From assembly GCA_900239685.1 (NCBI GenBank), contig OENT01000044.1:124001-188000 (forward strand): a DNA stretch of 64,000 nucleotides. Reading direction: 5' to 3'. This document shows positions 38,658-52,211 of this stretch, piece by piece (within the stretch, counting starts at the first letter, position 1; every line of letters starts with the position of its first letter). The DNA comes from Rotaria macrura (taxonomy: Eukaryota > Rotifera > Eurotatoria > Philodinida > Philodinidae). The notes under the pieces are model-generated. The model had not been told where the DNA came from, made no database searches, and saw only the letters and a program-made list of their open reading frames with translations. A program made the position numbers and the translations under genes.

Positions 38658-40958
38658 ATGGCATTTGATATTGACGATGTATTACCCGATCGAGAAAGTG
38701 GTATGATTCGAAAGAAAAGCAAAAGTTCAAGTATTTAGTTGTTTTCATTCTTTTAAGCTCAACAATTCTATCAGAAATATGAACCGAAAGAAGTCCTTGG
38801 TAAAGGTTTATCATCAGTTGTGCGCAAATGTGTTGAGAAAGCAAGTGGAAAAGAATATGCATGCAAAATCATGGAATTTAATGATGAGAATGATGATGAA
38901 CGTGCTGCTATTTTACGTGAAATTCAAATACTTAAATTAGTCGGTGGTCATCCGAACATCATTGATATTGTTGCTTCATTTGAAACTCCGAATTATGTAT
39001 TTATTGTAATGGAACTTTGCCCATACGGTGAACTATTCGATTATTTGACAAAAGTTGTTCGATTATCAGGTTTGATTTTGTTTTCATTCTGTTCTCAATA
39101 GATTTTAGTACTTGACAATTTTCAATTTATAGAAAAACGTACACGTCAAATAATGTCAAGTATATTAGATGGTGTTCATCATCTGCATTCTCATGGTGTT
39201 GTACATCGGGATTTAAAACCAGAAAAGTAAAATACAAGGAACTAAATTATCAGATTTTGTTATTCGTTGATTCTTCTTATCTTTTCTGAATTAAGTATAT
39301 TAATGGATTCGACAATGAATGTTAAAATAACTGATCTTGGATTCGCTGTTCAAATCAATAATGATGAATCTCTATTCGATCTTTTTGGAACACCAGGTAC
39401 ATTAGTGCTTGTTTTTATTCAAATAAAATCAATAACGTAATCCTTACAGTATTAAAATAGGGAACACATCGTAGTCTCCTGTAGTAGCAAAGGAACAAGA
39501 CACCATCTACGTTGTTTTTACCATAGAACTTGAGATAGAATCGTATCGAATGATTGATTATGTTGTTCGATATATCTCTGATAGTAGATGTTTACAGATA
39601 CGCTTATTGAGCATCACTTGTCAGATGCGCTACTGATGAAAGTCATGACTCACTCCTGTCCTCGTGTCTAGCACGTGATCAATGAATACAAACGGAAAAT
39701 ACAGGTTATTACGTTCAAGAAATCGTTATTGGTCTAGCTGGCTTCTGAGAGCTACAATTGTTCTTCGTTGTAGGTAAGATGTCCTTGTAATGAATATCTA
39801 TTGTTAGACTTTAGACCATACTGACAATTACAGATATTCTGTTCTTATGCCCATCCTAAACGATGAACATGTGTTAAATGAAAACGATCCTATCTCTTGT
39901 GTCTATTCAATTTATTGCTCTGCCTACAATATATTAAAATCGACTACTACAAATCATATCAACTAGACATCGTATTGAACTATCAATTTTCGTTTAGCTT
40001 GACCAAAAATTCACTATGTAGAAGTAGGTCGTGCAAAGACATGGGATGTGTTTTATCTTAAACTTTTAGTAATTCAATGAGAAAAAAACTCATCTATAGT
40101 AATAAACTGTTGTTGGGATCTATACTATTTAATTGTATACTAGCGATTGTGATCCGAACACTTAGCGCGTGGCTATCCACTTTTTTATTTGTTACTTTGA
40201 ACATTCTTATCAGTTCATATTTTAAAAAAATTTGAAATTTTCTTGTCAGGTTACATGGCTCCTGAGTTACTTCGTTGTTCACAATCGGACAATGCACCTG
40301 GATACGGTTTACCAGTTGATTTATGGGCATGCGGCGTTATTTTATACACACTACTAAGTGGTTTACCACCGTTTTGGCATCGTAAACAACATCTTATGTT
40401 TCGCATGATTATGGAAGGACAATATTCGATGACCGGTTCAGAATGGGATGATGTATCTGAAACAGCAAAAGATTTGATTCATCATTTACTAGTTCTTAAT
40501 CCAGCTCAACGTTATACAGCTGCTCAAGCACTTCAGCATCCGTTTTTTATTAGCGAACGAACACGCCGCAAAGACTTTATGGCTAAGAGAACACTCAAAG
40601 CTCACATTATTCTTGTTTGGTCAATCTATCGTTTGAGAACATTACATTATAAACCACAGCCTATTCGAGGAAAAGACTTACTTGGTAAGTTCAAAAAATA
40701 GAAACATCTTCAGTGTTTGTTTTTTATACAAAAATTGATGAATTTGTCTTTTTTTCTTTTCCTTTCTTAACAGAAAATCCATACCGATTTAAATCTTACC
40801 GTAAGATGATTGATTCAACGGCTTTTCTTCTCTACGGACATTGGATTAAAAAGGATGAGCATAGAAATCAAAATCGGGCTACTCTATTTCAAACCGAAGA
40901 AAAAGCTGATCTTATTCGACATGAACAATATCTTCGTGATCGAGCAATTGCGAGTTAA
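38658..40958 (+). CDS. PHKG: Phosphorylase b kinase gamma catalytic subunit
   Basis: Six exons, 38658-38700, 38758-39069, 39133-39226, 39296-39396, 40250-40684, 40774-40958, give 389 aa (human PHKG1 387). The enzyme phosphorylates glycogen phosphorylase to start glycogen breakdown and carries calmodulin as an integral subunit. The N-terminus (LPDRESAQQFYQKYEPKEVLG) is typical of PHKG. Kinase motifs: glycine loop GKGLSSVV (29-36), ATP lysine K51 in YACKIM, HRDLKPEN at 129-136, APE in GTPGYMAPE, and PPFWHRKQHLMFRMIMEGQY in the C-lobe. The metal-binding DFG is DLG here (149-151). The activation-loop position of the human phosphomimic Glu182 is Asp164 (FDLFGTP), consistent with activity without loop phosphorylation. 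Residues about 300-389 form the C-terminal regulatory region, calmodulin-binding in the vertebrate protein. Confidence 0.95.
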
Positions 40959-43900
40959 ATTTATTTTTATTTATAATCATTTCTAAATGATGTCTTTCCT
41001 TATTGATTTTATGTACCTGAATACATGTAGAAAGATAGAATAGTACCTTAATGTTTATTTTATTTTTCCTTCATATTTGTGCACTTACTCCGATTTTCAC
41101 GAAATAAGTCATTTGGACAATCTTGTTTTAAAAATAAATATTTACTTTTTAATAATATAATAAACAGAAAAAATAAACATTGAATTAGTTTTGGTATTAC
41201 TTTGACTTAAAATTGGTTGTATACAGAATAGGAAAAAAAACAAAAAGAATCTATTTTTCTATTTGAAAATATTAGAATAGAGGAAATTTTATTTTCATAG
41301 CTTACAATTATCAATATTGGATATTTTGTTGTGAAACACGATTTGAAAGGAATATTGAAGTATATAGAGTAAAAATCTGGGTCATCGCGCCCTCTTCTTC
41401 CGATTCCATAGGACCATGTCAAACCTAATTTATAAAAAATCAAACATCGTATGCCAATGAGACATCTTTATAGAAGAGGTGAACTGCTTCTTTATTCTAG
41501 TTATAGAGAATTAGGTTCATGGTTGTGTACTACTATTTCGCACAATAAATCAAAAGAAAAAGCTTTCAAGTAACTAACAGCAGCAGTTACATCGTAATAC
41601 CATAGGGATTGTCTTAAAAGCTTTCTCATAGAAAGAGATTTCTATTGTTGAAAGTCGAATCGACCACAGGATCAAGTATTATTTTCTCCATGCTATCATA
41701 CTGACGAAACAAATAATTATCATTAGAACGATATTCAGTTTTCTCATGAATTTAGCAAACATCTTCGAATAAGTATGTTACATCATTGTACTATTGAGAA
41801 GTCTTGCAATTTTGAGATAGCTGTGTGTAAGTGAAAAATTAGTGTCAAGTACATGATAAATTATCTTAAAAGACAAAATGATTTTTGATCAAACCAATAT
41901 TAACTTGACTATGGTCAGTGTTTCCAAATGTTAAAACACCAACTGAAAAGTGTTCGACGAGAGAGAACAGTGTTGCAAATTTTTGCAGCCAATTCGTACT
42001 ATATAGTTACAAAATTTATATTCCACAACGTTTTTACTAAGAATGATAATCTTCAGTAACACTCAAATGTATCATGCGTCACCAATTTTCCTATGATGTT
42101 CATGTCTATTTGAAAACAAGCAAACTCTCAATCACTTGTTTTACTGTGAAACAACACCTGACTTGTTAAATTTATTTTCAATACTATTTGACAATGGTTC
42201 AATAATGCTGTAGTTGTTGATCTAGTTCACATATGTTCTCTATTATGTGTTGTATTTAACAACATTGATCTGCTCGAAAATAGACCTCGTATTGTATTTA
42301 ATTCATTGATAATACTCGTGTTACTCAAATTCATATAAACACAGCAAAGTGATGATTTTATAGTTCTATTTTCCTGATAAAATATGAAAGAATACTGCGT
42401 TGATACAAAATAAATATTTATCATCGCGTCTTTTATGTAGATATCTGTTGCTCTTTGTTACACAAACATAACTAGTGTTTTGTTCATTTGAATGATGGAA
42501 AAAGAGTAATATATGATAGTGCTGCCCTTAAATTTCAATCCTCAACAAAAGCCTTAGGTTACCTATTTTGTACATATCAATGTTGTACTATACAGTTATA
42601 ATTATTTGCTGAAATGTTCAAGACTTTGTCTTGGTTGAATATATGCTTCGTGAAATTTATCTTTTGACTTGGTAAGAACAGTTCGTGTAAATTATATCAA
42701 TCCATAGCTTTTTTCTAAAATCTTGAATTCTTCAAGATGATTTTGTTCGAAAATATCTTCAACTAAAACTACTAAAATCTAGACACAATCCAATTGTTCG
42801 ATCCAACTTTATTCATTGAATTTTGTTTCAATGATAAAACTTCGAATATTTATTAAAATTACAGTTTCGGTGTAAACTGAATGTTGATGAGTTTAAATAA
42901 AATATTGCTTCCTCCATGCTACCACTCCTAGACAGTAGAAAAGTATGCTTTTTTAAGACTCAAAATAATTTTTGAATATGAACTTATAGAATACTCGAAG
43001 AAAATGGTTTGTTTTACGCATTTTGTATTCATCATTCATTTTATTAAAAGCATTTTATTTTCAAATCTATGAAAATTTGAAAGAAATAATATACTGTTGG
43101 ATCATTTTTCGACATTGTCGTTTTCCTTTTGTATTATATTGACCTATTAGATTTTCTCTACATGTAAAAATGAACGCATGATTATTTTGTTTTCCGATTA
43201 GTATAATTTCATATGCTCGTTACAAGTATAGTTTGATAGTACAAAAGAACTAAAAAGAAGTATTAGTTTTGTCAATATTTAGATGCATGACTTGTAGTAA
43301 TATAATCATGGAAACCTACCTTGAATACTACTTAGTTATCTAAGATTTAGCTATGAAAAATTAGGAAGTTCCAGTGCTAAAATATCATTCTAGAATTTTC
43401 GATTAAACAACATTAAAAATTAATATATATCTTCAACATCTGTAAACCAGGTATTACTTTTGTGAAGAATATCCAGATATTTATAGAAATGAATAACTGT
43501 AATTATGTCATTTCTCTGTTGATGACTTCCATCAGTCTACAATTATACGTATTAATTTTCTTCCTACGCCCTTATAGCAGTGGTAATAGTATCACCATTA
43601 TGGCGTGTGTAAAAAAAAATTCTTTAGCAATTCATAAAACTTCTTAATATTGCTGTATATAATCATAACTTACAATTGTAGAACAAGACAATTATCAATG
43701 AAACAGTTTGACGTATAACTGAGATTATTCCATTTGTTTGAAACTGTAGATGTTAAAGAAGTAGTTTTATTGCTGAAAATAATTCTATTTCATGTCATAC
43801 AACAAACGCAGATAGAGGAAAATTATTTTTTAACTAATTAATATATCACATGGTTTAAAATATAATTATTTAAAAAAAACGTAGCTCGTCTCCCAATGCA

Positions 43901-44283
43901 TGAACTGTTTTTGATGAAACAATATCAATTTTTAGTTGTTTTAAGAAGCTTTCATCGACATTCGTAGTTGCTTCTAACCTTTTGATTTCAATACAGTTGA
44001 AATCCAAGCACAACAAAGTTATTATAATGCCTATGGGAAACTACATCTTTTATTTATTGTCGAAAAATACTTGCTTCTAATGATTGATATAATCATTATA
44101 TAGATTCGTTACAAAACGACAATATATGTATAATATTTTTGTTTAATAGGATTGATTCCTGCAATATTTCCAATGTATTCAATAGCATTACAATGATAAA
44201 ACATGACTAAAGAAGAAACAAAAATATGACAACAGTTCTTAATTGTTTAATAACAGTTGATGTTGTCTAGAAATAACCAATTT
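40959..44283. other. Intergenic spacer, PHKG gene to small secreted-protein gene
   Basis: 3.3 kb between two convergent genes. AATAAA copies at about 41130-41165 are plausible poly(A) signals for the kinase gene. TTTATTTATT near 44049 (AATAAA on the minus strand) could serve the small gene. No other gene, RNA or repeat was recognised. Confidence 0.55.
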
Positions 44284-44774
44284 CTATAGTGTTTTTTTAA
44301 ATATATTTTGCCGTGTTTTCGACTTGGATAATAAATCATCGTTCTTATGATTTCTATCTTTGCTTGAAAAAAACCAATAACGTTTGCCTCGTAAAAATTC
44401 CATAGGACCTAATCCAATTGAATAAAAACATATAATATAAAATCATATTAAAATTACTTACGTTGTGTTTTTCTAACCCAATCGAAGTATTTTTCTCCTG
44501 ATTCAGACTGACGATTATCAAGAAATGATCGTGCTTTCAAATTAACTGTTTTATCTATTGAACGAGGTTGAGCAAACAATAACGAATTAGTTTTGGTTGT
44601 GAATGATTTCATAATAGTTTCATGCATATCTTTTTGTTCATTACTTTCCGACGAAGAAGTTTTATCTATATGAACAATAATTACAACGCGCTAGTTCATC
44701 CAGGAATAATACTTACGAATGATAATACATATAACAAGGATAAGAAGAAGACCGATTACATTAATATTAACCAT
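44284..44774 (-). CDS. Small secreted protein, candidate neuropeptide precursor
   Basis: Three exons, 44717-44774, 44462-44665, 44284-44408, with matching phases give 128 aa. The first about 19 residues (MVNINVIGLLLILVICIII) form a hydrophobic signal-peptide-like segment. The rest is polar, Cys-free and rich in basic sites. The key feature is PMEFLRGKR at residues 89-97: a Gly followed by Lys-Arg, the usual signature for cleavage and C-terminal amidation, predicting a peptide ending in FLR-amide. Upstream, RK at 84-85 or KAR at 63-65 could be the other cleavage point. The PM-x-x-LR pattern loosely recalls molluscan and annelid myomodulins (PMSMLRL-amide), but only one copy is present. A single-pass membrane protein is the alternative. 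The gene has no recognised homologue; short introns and clean phases support it being real. Confidence 0.6.
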
Positions 44775-44828
44775 TATTAAAAAAATTTGAATGTTGTTAA
44801 TACTCGAAATGAAACGATTTAAAGTTAA

Positions 44829-44884
44829 TGTATATATATATATATATATATATATGTTGAAAAATAGATATATATATATATATC
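44829..44884. repeat. Two (TA)n tracts upstream of the small secreted-protein gene
   Basis: About 14 TA units, a short GTTGAAAAATAGA spacer, then about 8 more TA units. They begin some 55 bp upstream of the start codon of the minus-strand gene. Confidence 0.85.
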
Positions 44885-47800
44885 TAAATATAGATTTATA
44901 TATATGTATATATTTGTTTATCTACATTTTCAAATGGTGAAATTTACATGACAACCGTCTCTTGAAGATTGGCGATGCTTAAATGCTCGGATGGAAATTT
45001 TATCATATAATTACTTTTTTTATTTCAAATTATTTACATCCAAAGGCATGCTTTTTTTCTCGAACGAATGATCAACATTAATTAATGATTTAGAACAAAT
45101 GGGAGTAGTATCCGAAGTAGACAAACTTCCGCTAGTAGGAAGTTAAATATTTTACATCGAGAGTGGTACATTATTCAAGAGAGCAACTCATGATTTTATA
45201 TTGTATTTAAGATGTTTCAGGTAGAATAACAATATTTTGTTAATAAGAAAAAAAAATCATAATTAAAATCGTAGCCAGTTTTCAGTACAATTTGCTATTT
45301 TAACAATGTACTCTTTCAATTTGATATTAGTATCCCTAGCGGATGGAAATCACATCTGCAACTGTTAGTTATTGAAGTAGAACTAATCTTCTTTTTTTTC
45401 TATATCCCTCGCATAATCCGTGGAAAAATAGAGAAGAATACATTCAAGCGAAGCCAAAAAATTGTTTACAGAAACCCAAGAGATACTATTAGGCAAAATT
45501 TCTATTCTTTTTTCACGATATTCTCTTTTACGTCATATATTTTTCATTGATTCTCAAAAGTCACTACCGTATCAGTTAGTCAATAATAATGACTGAAACC
45601 TATGTCAGAGCGATGTTCATTCCCATCACTTGTCGAGATATTGAATCAGTCACTGTTACCAATCAATGGAAAGATACAGCAAAATACTTTAATTTTTAAT
45701 TTGATTGTGAAGTGAAATGAAATAAATCAAAGATTGTTAGAAACAAGGCAATGTCATTAGTGAAGAAGTATTGTTTTCTTAATGTAACCTTCTATTTCTT
45801 TAGCAATTCAACTGTTGAACGCCTTGAATGCAATTAAATGTGATAAGCTTTTACCTCATATCTACCATAAAGTCGACAGAGTGTGTTGGTTGTTATCGAT
45901 GTCGACAAAGAAGTCTTCAAATACTGAGAACAAAAGAAAACTAGTTATAGAGTAACGAGAAACACATGGACGCTCTCATTCTGAAATAATAGATAGTCAT
46001 CCTTGTAATAGTCTAGATATCTCGTTTCGTCGCCGAAATGATTTAAATTTTAGAATCTTCTAGACATGTTGAAAGTAAAATTTTTTCTGTGCCATTAAAT
46101 TACAGCCGAATCCTATCATTGAAAGAAGTCTACATAAGTCACCCTCATAAGAGAAGTATTCGAATGGCTAGTATGAAGTACAACATTTATTTGTGCTTAT
46201 CAGAAAAGAAACGAAAAACTAAACGTAGTACTAGAATAAAAGTCCTTCCTTGAACATCGAATTACTTAGTCAACAACAACAAAAGAATAGGGATGTTCAT
46301 TTCATGAGAATAAAATAAGATTATTTTTGAGTTAAAGAATATGATATTCATCTGAAATTGTTCAATAGAAAATATCAAGGCGACCATATGAATTTCGATG
46401 AAAAAGGCAAACGAAACTCTACATAAAAATGAGACGATTATTGATGTGAAGGCACATCGATATTAGTTAATATTTCAGGTCGAAAACTGATCTTGGAGAA
46501 GACATATGAAAAGGGAATATTATAGAAGTCTTTTATTAACTTAGTACTCTGGAAAGAAAACAGCTTATTGTTGGTAATAAAATGATTGATCGAAAAATGA
46601 GACACACTGCGAATATCAAAGATTAAACCATGATAAAGTAAGAAACAAACTTATGAAAAATGTTTATAATTTGATTTTATTATTCAGCCTAAATTAAATA
46701 AACCGTGATCACCTTGTATCGTTATGCCTCTCATGTATCGAACTTATTTTTAATAAAAAAAAATCTTCTTTTCCGTACCACTTTTTGATTAACGCTCTTT
46801 TATCAGAACAAAAAGTACTCTATTCTCTAAACTATTTATAATATTTTTCACTGCTAAACACTGTTAAATTACTGAAAATTTATTATACGATATAATTAAT
46901 CAATCTCCCTATGCCCACCCGTTGTTCTTTAGAAATCGACTCTGAAATTGTGACCTACGCAATGTCGTCAATTTTAGAAATCATTCAACGGTTTCAAATA
47001 TGCCTTGGGAACATTAGTAATTACAGAAAATTCCAACCATACTAATTTTATATATATAAGCGTAGTTCTGTATTTCAACAATATAAAAACAGAGTCGAAT
47101 TTCACCATATCCGTAACTTTATTTCGTACTGGGATATATATATACGAAACTATAATACGAGCTGTAATGTACAGCTTTAACAGTTTCATTTTTCTTTCAT
47201 TTCCTTTTTATGAAGATATTAGTTCATTTTGCATAAAATAGAAAGTTTCCCATTGCCTGAATTTGTCTGCCTCGATTTGCAAATCGATTTAATTGTTCAC
47301 TATCTATTTGAAATGATTTACATCGAATAAACTATTTAAATAATTTTTTCTGTTGTTCGATGACATTTCCTGACGAGTGCCATGCGACATATGTGCACGT
47401 TAACATATGGTAATTGAAATTAGACTGTGGTACATTATTATTTAGCACACTTGAATCCTTTATCATTCCATGATCTTTTCAAAGTACTTAGTGCGAAAAC
47501 CTATGAGAGAATAGCTCTTCGTTAACACATGTCGTTCTATTGAAGTGTATTCTGAAAAATCATGATGTAAAAAGTCAGAATCTCTCGATGAAACATCTAC
47601 TATTATTATGCCATCGGATGTACCATATGTAATTCTAAACATAGTATTGTAAGTAGACAGTTGCACAGTGGAAACTTGAAATTGCAACGAGGAAGTAGCA
47701 TTTGTTCGTTTCCTTCCGCCTCAATTATTCCTTTTCTCTTGACCGCTATATAATTACTTGTAAGTGTACTGATGACATGAAATCATTGCATTTAAACTTG

Positions 47801-47886
47801 TATGAATTTGTTTATCTTAGTAATAAACGTATTATAACTAGAGAATCGTTTTCAAAGAATAGAGTTTGACATACTTTATTATGAGT

Positions 47887-48245
47887 AGGGGTGCAACAAT
47901 TCCAAGGCCTTGGGATTAGGTGCAAATAGATTTGGATTTGTTCTCGACTGAGATTTGGATTTGGTCTGTATCATTATGGTTTGGATTTGGGTGAGATTTG
48001 AATTTGGGATTGAGATTTGGTTTCAGTGTAGTACGACTACAAAGTTTGACTCATGTTCGATTGAAAACTAATCCGAAATCCAAACCCCAAATCTCAAACG
48101 TATCCCCAATCTCAAATGTAAGGTGGCAAAAGGTAACATAAACAATCGTGTGATCCAAATCTAGACAAAGTCTACTGCTAGGAACTCAATTCTCACTATA
48201 CTACAAATCCAGAAACAAAAACCAAATCCTATTCCAAATCTAAGA
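47887..48245. repeat. Degenerate GATTTGG-rich repeat, inverted halves, hAT-like left end
   Basis: The left half (about 47920-48030) is full of GATTTGGATTTGG-type words. The right half (about 48065-48245) carries the complementary AAATCCAAAC / CCAAATC words, so the whole can fold back. It begins TAGGGGTGCAACAATTCC, similar to ends of hAT-family elements. No matching right terminus or target duplication was found, so it may be incomplete. Confidence 0.45.
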
Positions 48246-51200
48246 GATTTTGTGACAAATCTAAAATCCATTCATGATTCGTTGAACCCATAATTATGAG
48301 ATATAAAGTATTTTCAGTAGTATTACTAATCACGGAATCATTTTCGTCATTTATAAGTGAGAAGAAACTGTTTAAAATAAAACTACAGTCATTCGAAAAC
48401 CTTTTGTCTATGAATGAACACTGTCTATCCATGGAAAGCTATTCAGTATACACACCTATTTTTCAATAAATATTATAGATCATCTAATCAAGAAATAATA
48501 ACACACTTTCTATGACCAATGTGTACATGAATCATTTTGTTCAAAGAATAATACCTTGTAATTTTAATTATGCTAAATATTTTCAAAATCTAATTTTAGT
48601 AGCAATGATATTTATACTACTCACAACTAAAACGATCTGTAACATAAGTAAAACTAATGAGAGAGGGCAAGCATGATGATATCAAACATGAATAAATGTA
48701 TCATTTATTTACGGTTAAATCATTTTAACTATGTCTTTTAATCTCATAGTTGAATTCCTTGAATTTCGATCGAAAGAAATATGTCAAAAGAAAGAAAAAA
48801 AAACACATTAAAAAATTCGAAATTTAAAACATAAAATTGTTCAAAACTATGCTTTTCAAGTATAATTCATACGTATTTTATCACAAGTGAATTTTATTGA
48901 AATTGTATTTAGTTAAATGTCTTATTAGTTGCATGCATTAATTCGTGTTCCGTACGGAGCAATCGGTAAACTAATCAATTAGAATTGTTATTTATATATC
49001 ATTCAACACTATCGTACATACAAATGTGAAATTGACTTCAGTCAATTCCTGATCATGTTACGATACGAAAATTTCTAATTAATTTTTTCGATTGATACAT
49101 CGAAAATTTTTTGTTTACTTTACTTATTTAATAATAAAACAAATGTACTTTCAACTGTTGAATATCTCATAGGTTCAATAAAAACCAAACTAAACCAACT
49201 GTGATACTCAATTCTCTGACGACAAATTTCAGCGATTATCATCGATTGCATATAAATCTTATTCAATAAGTATAGACAAGAGAAGCCTTGTGACAATATT
49301 GTCAACGATGTTGTCGAGCACAAAACTATTGAATATGAACAACTTGTTTTTAACGAGCAGAGAATGAACGAAAATAAGTAAAATTGTTCTTCTCTCATGC
49401 ATAAGAGTGATTTATAAAATCGATTCCTATGACGAAAATAATTCTTTGAGTGCAATTTTATACTAAAAATTTCATCATTGTTCAACTGCTTACTTTCACA
49501 GATCTCAAACAGTGATCTTTGATGAGTTATATTGAACAAATTGACATTAGTAATTTGTTAATCCAGAATAGCTCTTGAATTTTATACCCACATGAATTTC
49601 TGTTTAAAATTATCAACGACGATTCAAGTGACACGATTATTTTCCGTTCATCATCAAACGATTAGAGACAAAGATGCATCATTGTTGAGCAATCTTCAAC
49701 TAGAAAAAATTCATCCAATTTTCAATGACATGCAGATGTATCCGTTCGACTTTAAAATCAAACAAAAACTAATCATACCTGAGTAGACATAACAAACACG
49801 TGAGAACACAATAGGGAATTTAGAATGTTTGTAGGTGCTAACAATAATAGTAGTGACTATCAATTATGATCTGAAAGCAATCAGAAAGTAATCACTTCTT
49901 ACGTGACGTAGAATTTAAGAAATTTTATGAATTATAATCCATTGACTATTCTGGCATCTACTTGCTGCACATGTTCTGTCTCTTAGTTGAGATATGGTCT
50001 TGATACTCTAAACCGTTCAGACTTTTCATGCATTCAGACTTCATTTTTTCACCGGTGTAAAATTACCATACAATGGAAATACTAATTATTGATACTCACT
50101 TATCACTTATCTCTCTCTCTCTCTGTAGTCGTTAATTTCTGTGTACGCGTGTAATGTCATAATCCAACTTCCCGATTAATTATATGCAACCCTACGCGAT
50201 AATAAAATATCTGTTGAATTATTTCCTTAACTTTTGGTGTGAACTTTGATTTGTTAAACTACTATTACTTTATCTGCTTCTATCTGTATCAAGAAAAGCT
50301 GAATAAAAAAAAAGGAAGCAATTGTGTTGCAGTCTGAAAATAAGCATTTCAGATTAAAAGGCTCAATTATCATATTAGAAGCGGTGTTCTCACATGCTTT
50401 TTCGTCTTCATTCTATCTTCTATCATCAAAAAGATCAATAAATGCAAAAAATTCAGTCAATGGCAATGATATTGACATGTGAAAAGGAACATTTTCATTT
50501 TTATTTTTATTTTACGAACAAAACCAATCGAAAGCAAACTTAGCATAGGAAATAAGGCTAGCACATCCAAGAACATAACGTAAAAGAGAGAAAATATTCA
50601 GAAACATTTGTATTATTTTTCGCTCAATATAATTTAGTGTTGAAATATTCGTGATACAATGGAAATTATGCATTTGTAATAGAAATCTAACATATTGAAA
50701 CAAATAAGAATCCAAGTACAAAATGATGATTTACTATTGTATTTTTCACATACCCTACTTCCTGATGAGCTGTATAATATGAAAAATTCATTCCTTACTA
50801 ATAATTCAATACAGAGAACAGAAAAGTACTAATTTTATTTTTCAATTCTACATTCATTTTTCAACAGCAAATTATCGATTTAAAGAGTTCTTCTTGAAAA
50901 TAAAATTATCTTGATTTATTGGCATAAGTCTAATTCACTTTTTTATAGTTATCTTTTTAAACATAGCATTATTGTTCAAGGTTGTGACAGATTCCCTTGG
51001 AATCAATCGCTAACTTATACTTTGAATAAAATCCTTTTCAACAGAAAAGAAACTCTAGTTTTTTTAAATAATATTTTTCCGCATCGAATCGATCGAGTCA
51101 TCTACTTGGAAACGGTGCTTTCTTATCGTCTTGCTGATGTGTCAGTGTTATCTAAAATCACTATTGAATATCTAATTGTTGTGAAGATAGTGTATTACCT

Positions 51201-51904
51201 GTCGAATATGGATAGATTCCCAGCTTCAATTAATTAAACGAATTCCGCCACCGTTGATGATACGACACAATTTTTATCTCTATCAGCAGTGTAACTAACT
51301 CCGATATTGTTGCAATACTATGAGTACCGTAATAATAGCTGTTTATCTAAAAGTACCATTATTCTGAGTGGCTCGCTCAGAACTTTTCATATGTTTTATT
51401 CACACATAAGTGGAGTAGGAGAATATGTGTTCCTAATGGCAAGCATCGATCTAAAATTCACACTAAATTTATCATAGTATAGAATTTCAAGATTTTGACA
51501 GTTCAATCTCCGCATTTAAGAAGAAAAGAACTTTTCATATGAAAAATGAAGTAATTAAATGCAAAGTAAAATAAATCTGAAAAAGGTATGCATCGAGCAG
51601 ACTCATAGTCAAAAGTCCTTATCACGGGAACTTTTATGATTTTACTTCGAGGTACACTGATCCTTAATTGGCTGAGATCAATCAAACTTTTAAAATTTAC
51701 GTAGCTATCAAGTTAGAAATATTTCTTTAGAGAAACGATCAGAACATGTTTTTTCTAATTTAATGCAACTTTAATATGTGCGTAAAAAACATTCGCCATG
51801 GACACAATCAAAACTTTTATCGTTTTAATAGTTACGAAATCTTATGCATATATTTTAAAAAAATCCATTTTTCACATGTTCAAACTGAAAAAATTTGCTT
51901 GCTC

Positions 51905-51985
51905 ATCAGTGATGGGTCCGATTGGGCTTCGAACCGAACTGAAATCGGTTCGTAAAAAACAGGAACGGATCCCATTATTGTTGCT
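51905..51985. repeat. Short palindromic patch (GGGTCCG ... CGGATCCC)
   Basis: An outer pair GATGGGTCCG / CGGATCCCATT surrounds an inner perfect 7-bp stem GAACCGA-ACTGAAA-TCGGTTC. GC-richer than its surroundings. Possibly a fragment of a small foldback element; family unknown. Confidence 0.35.
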
Positions 51986-52211
51986 CATACTTTGAAACCA
52001 GTGACTTTGTCTGTACCGGCAGAGAGCCTAATCTTTAGTGTATGTAACATAATAGAGACGACCCTTCCTTATTTGGGTACGATTGTGTCTCTCAATTACA
52101 CTCAACTCGAGACGGCTTCAGACAGATTTAAGTTTATTAAGAACTTCTACTGTTCATCAAAAATTGATATCTCTAATACATACAAATAACTAAACATGAA
52201 ACATTTTATCG

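Noticed and set aside
49120-49539. 139-codon minus-strand open frame
   Set aside because: Longest frame of the gene desert, but its Leu/Ser/Ile/Tyr-heavy composition and lack of domain, splice signals or neighbours suggest chance.
50911-51237. 108-codon plus-strand open frame
   Set aside because: No recognisable family, no supporting exon signals; chance is more likely.
51992-52189. 65-codon open frame beside the 52.2-kb foldback
   Set aside because: No resemblance to a transposase; too short and outside the inverted arms.
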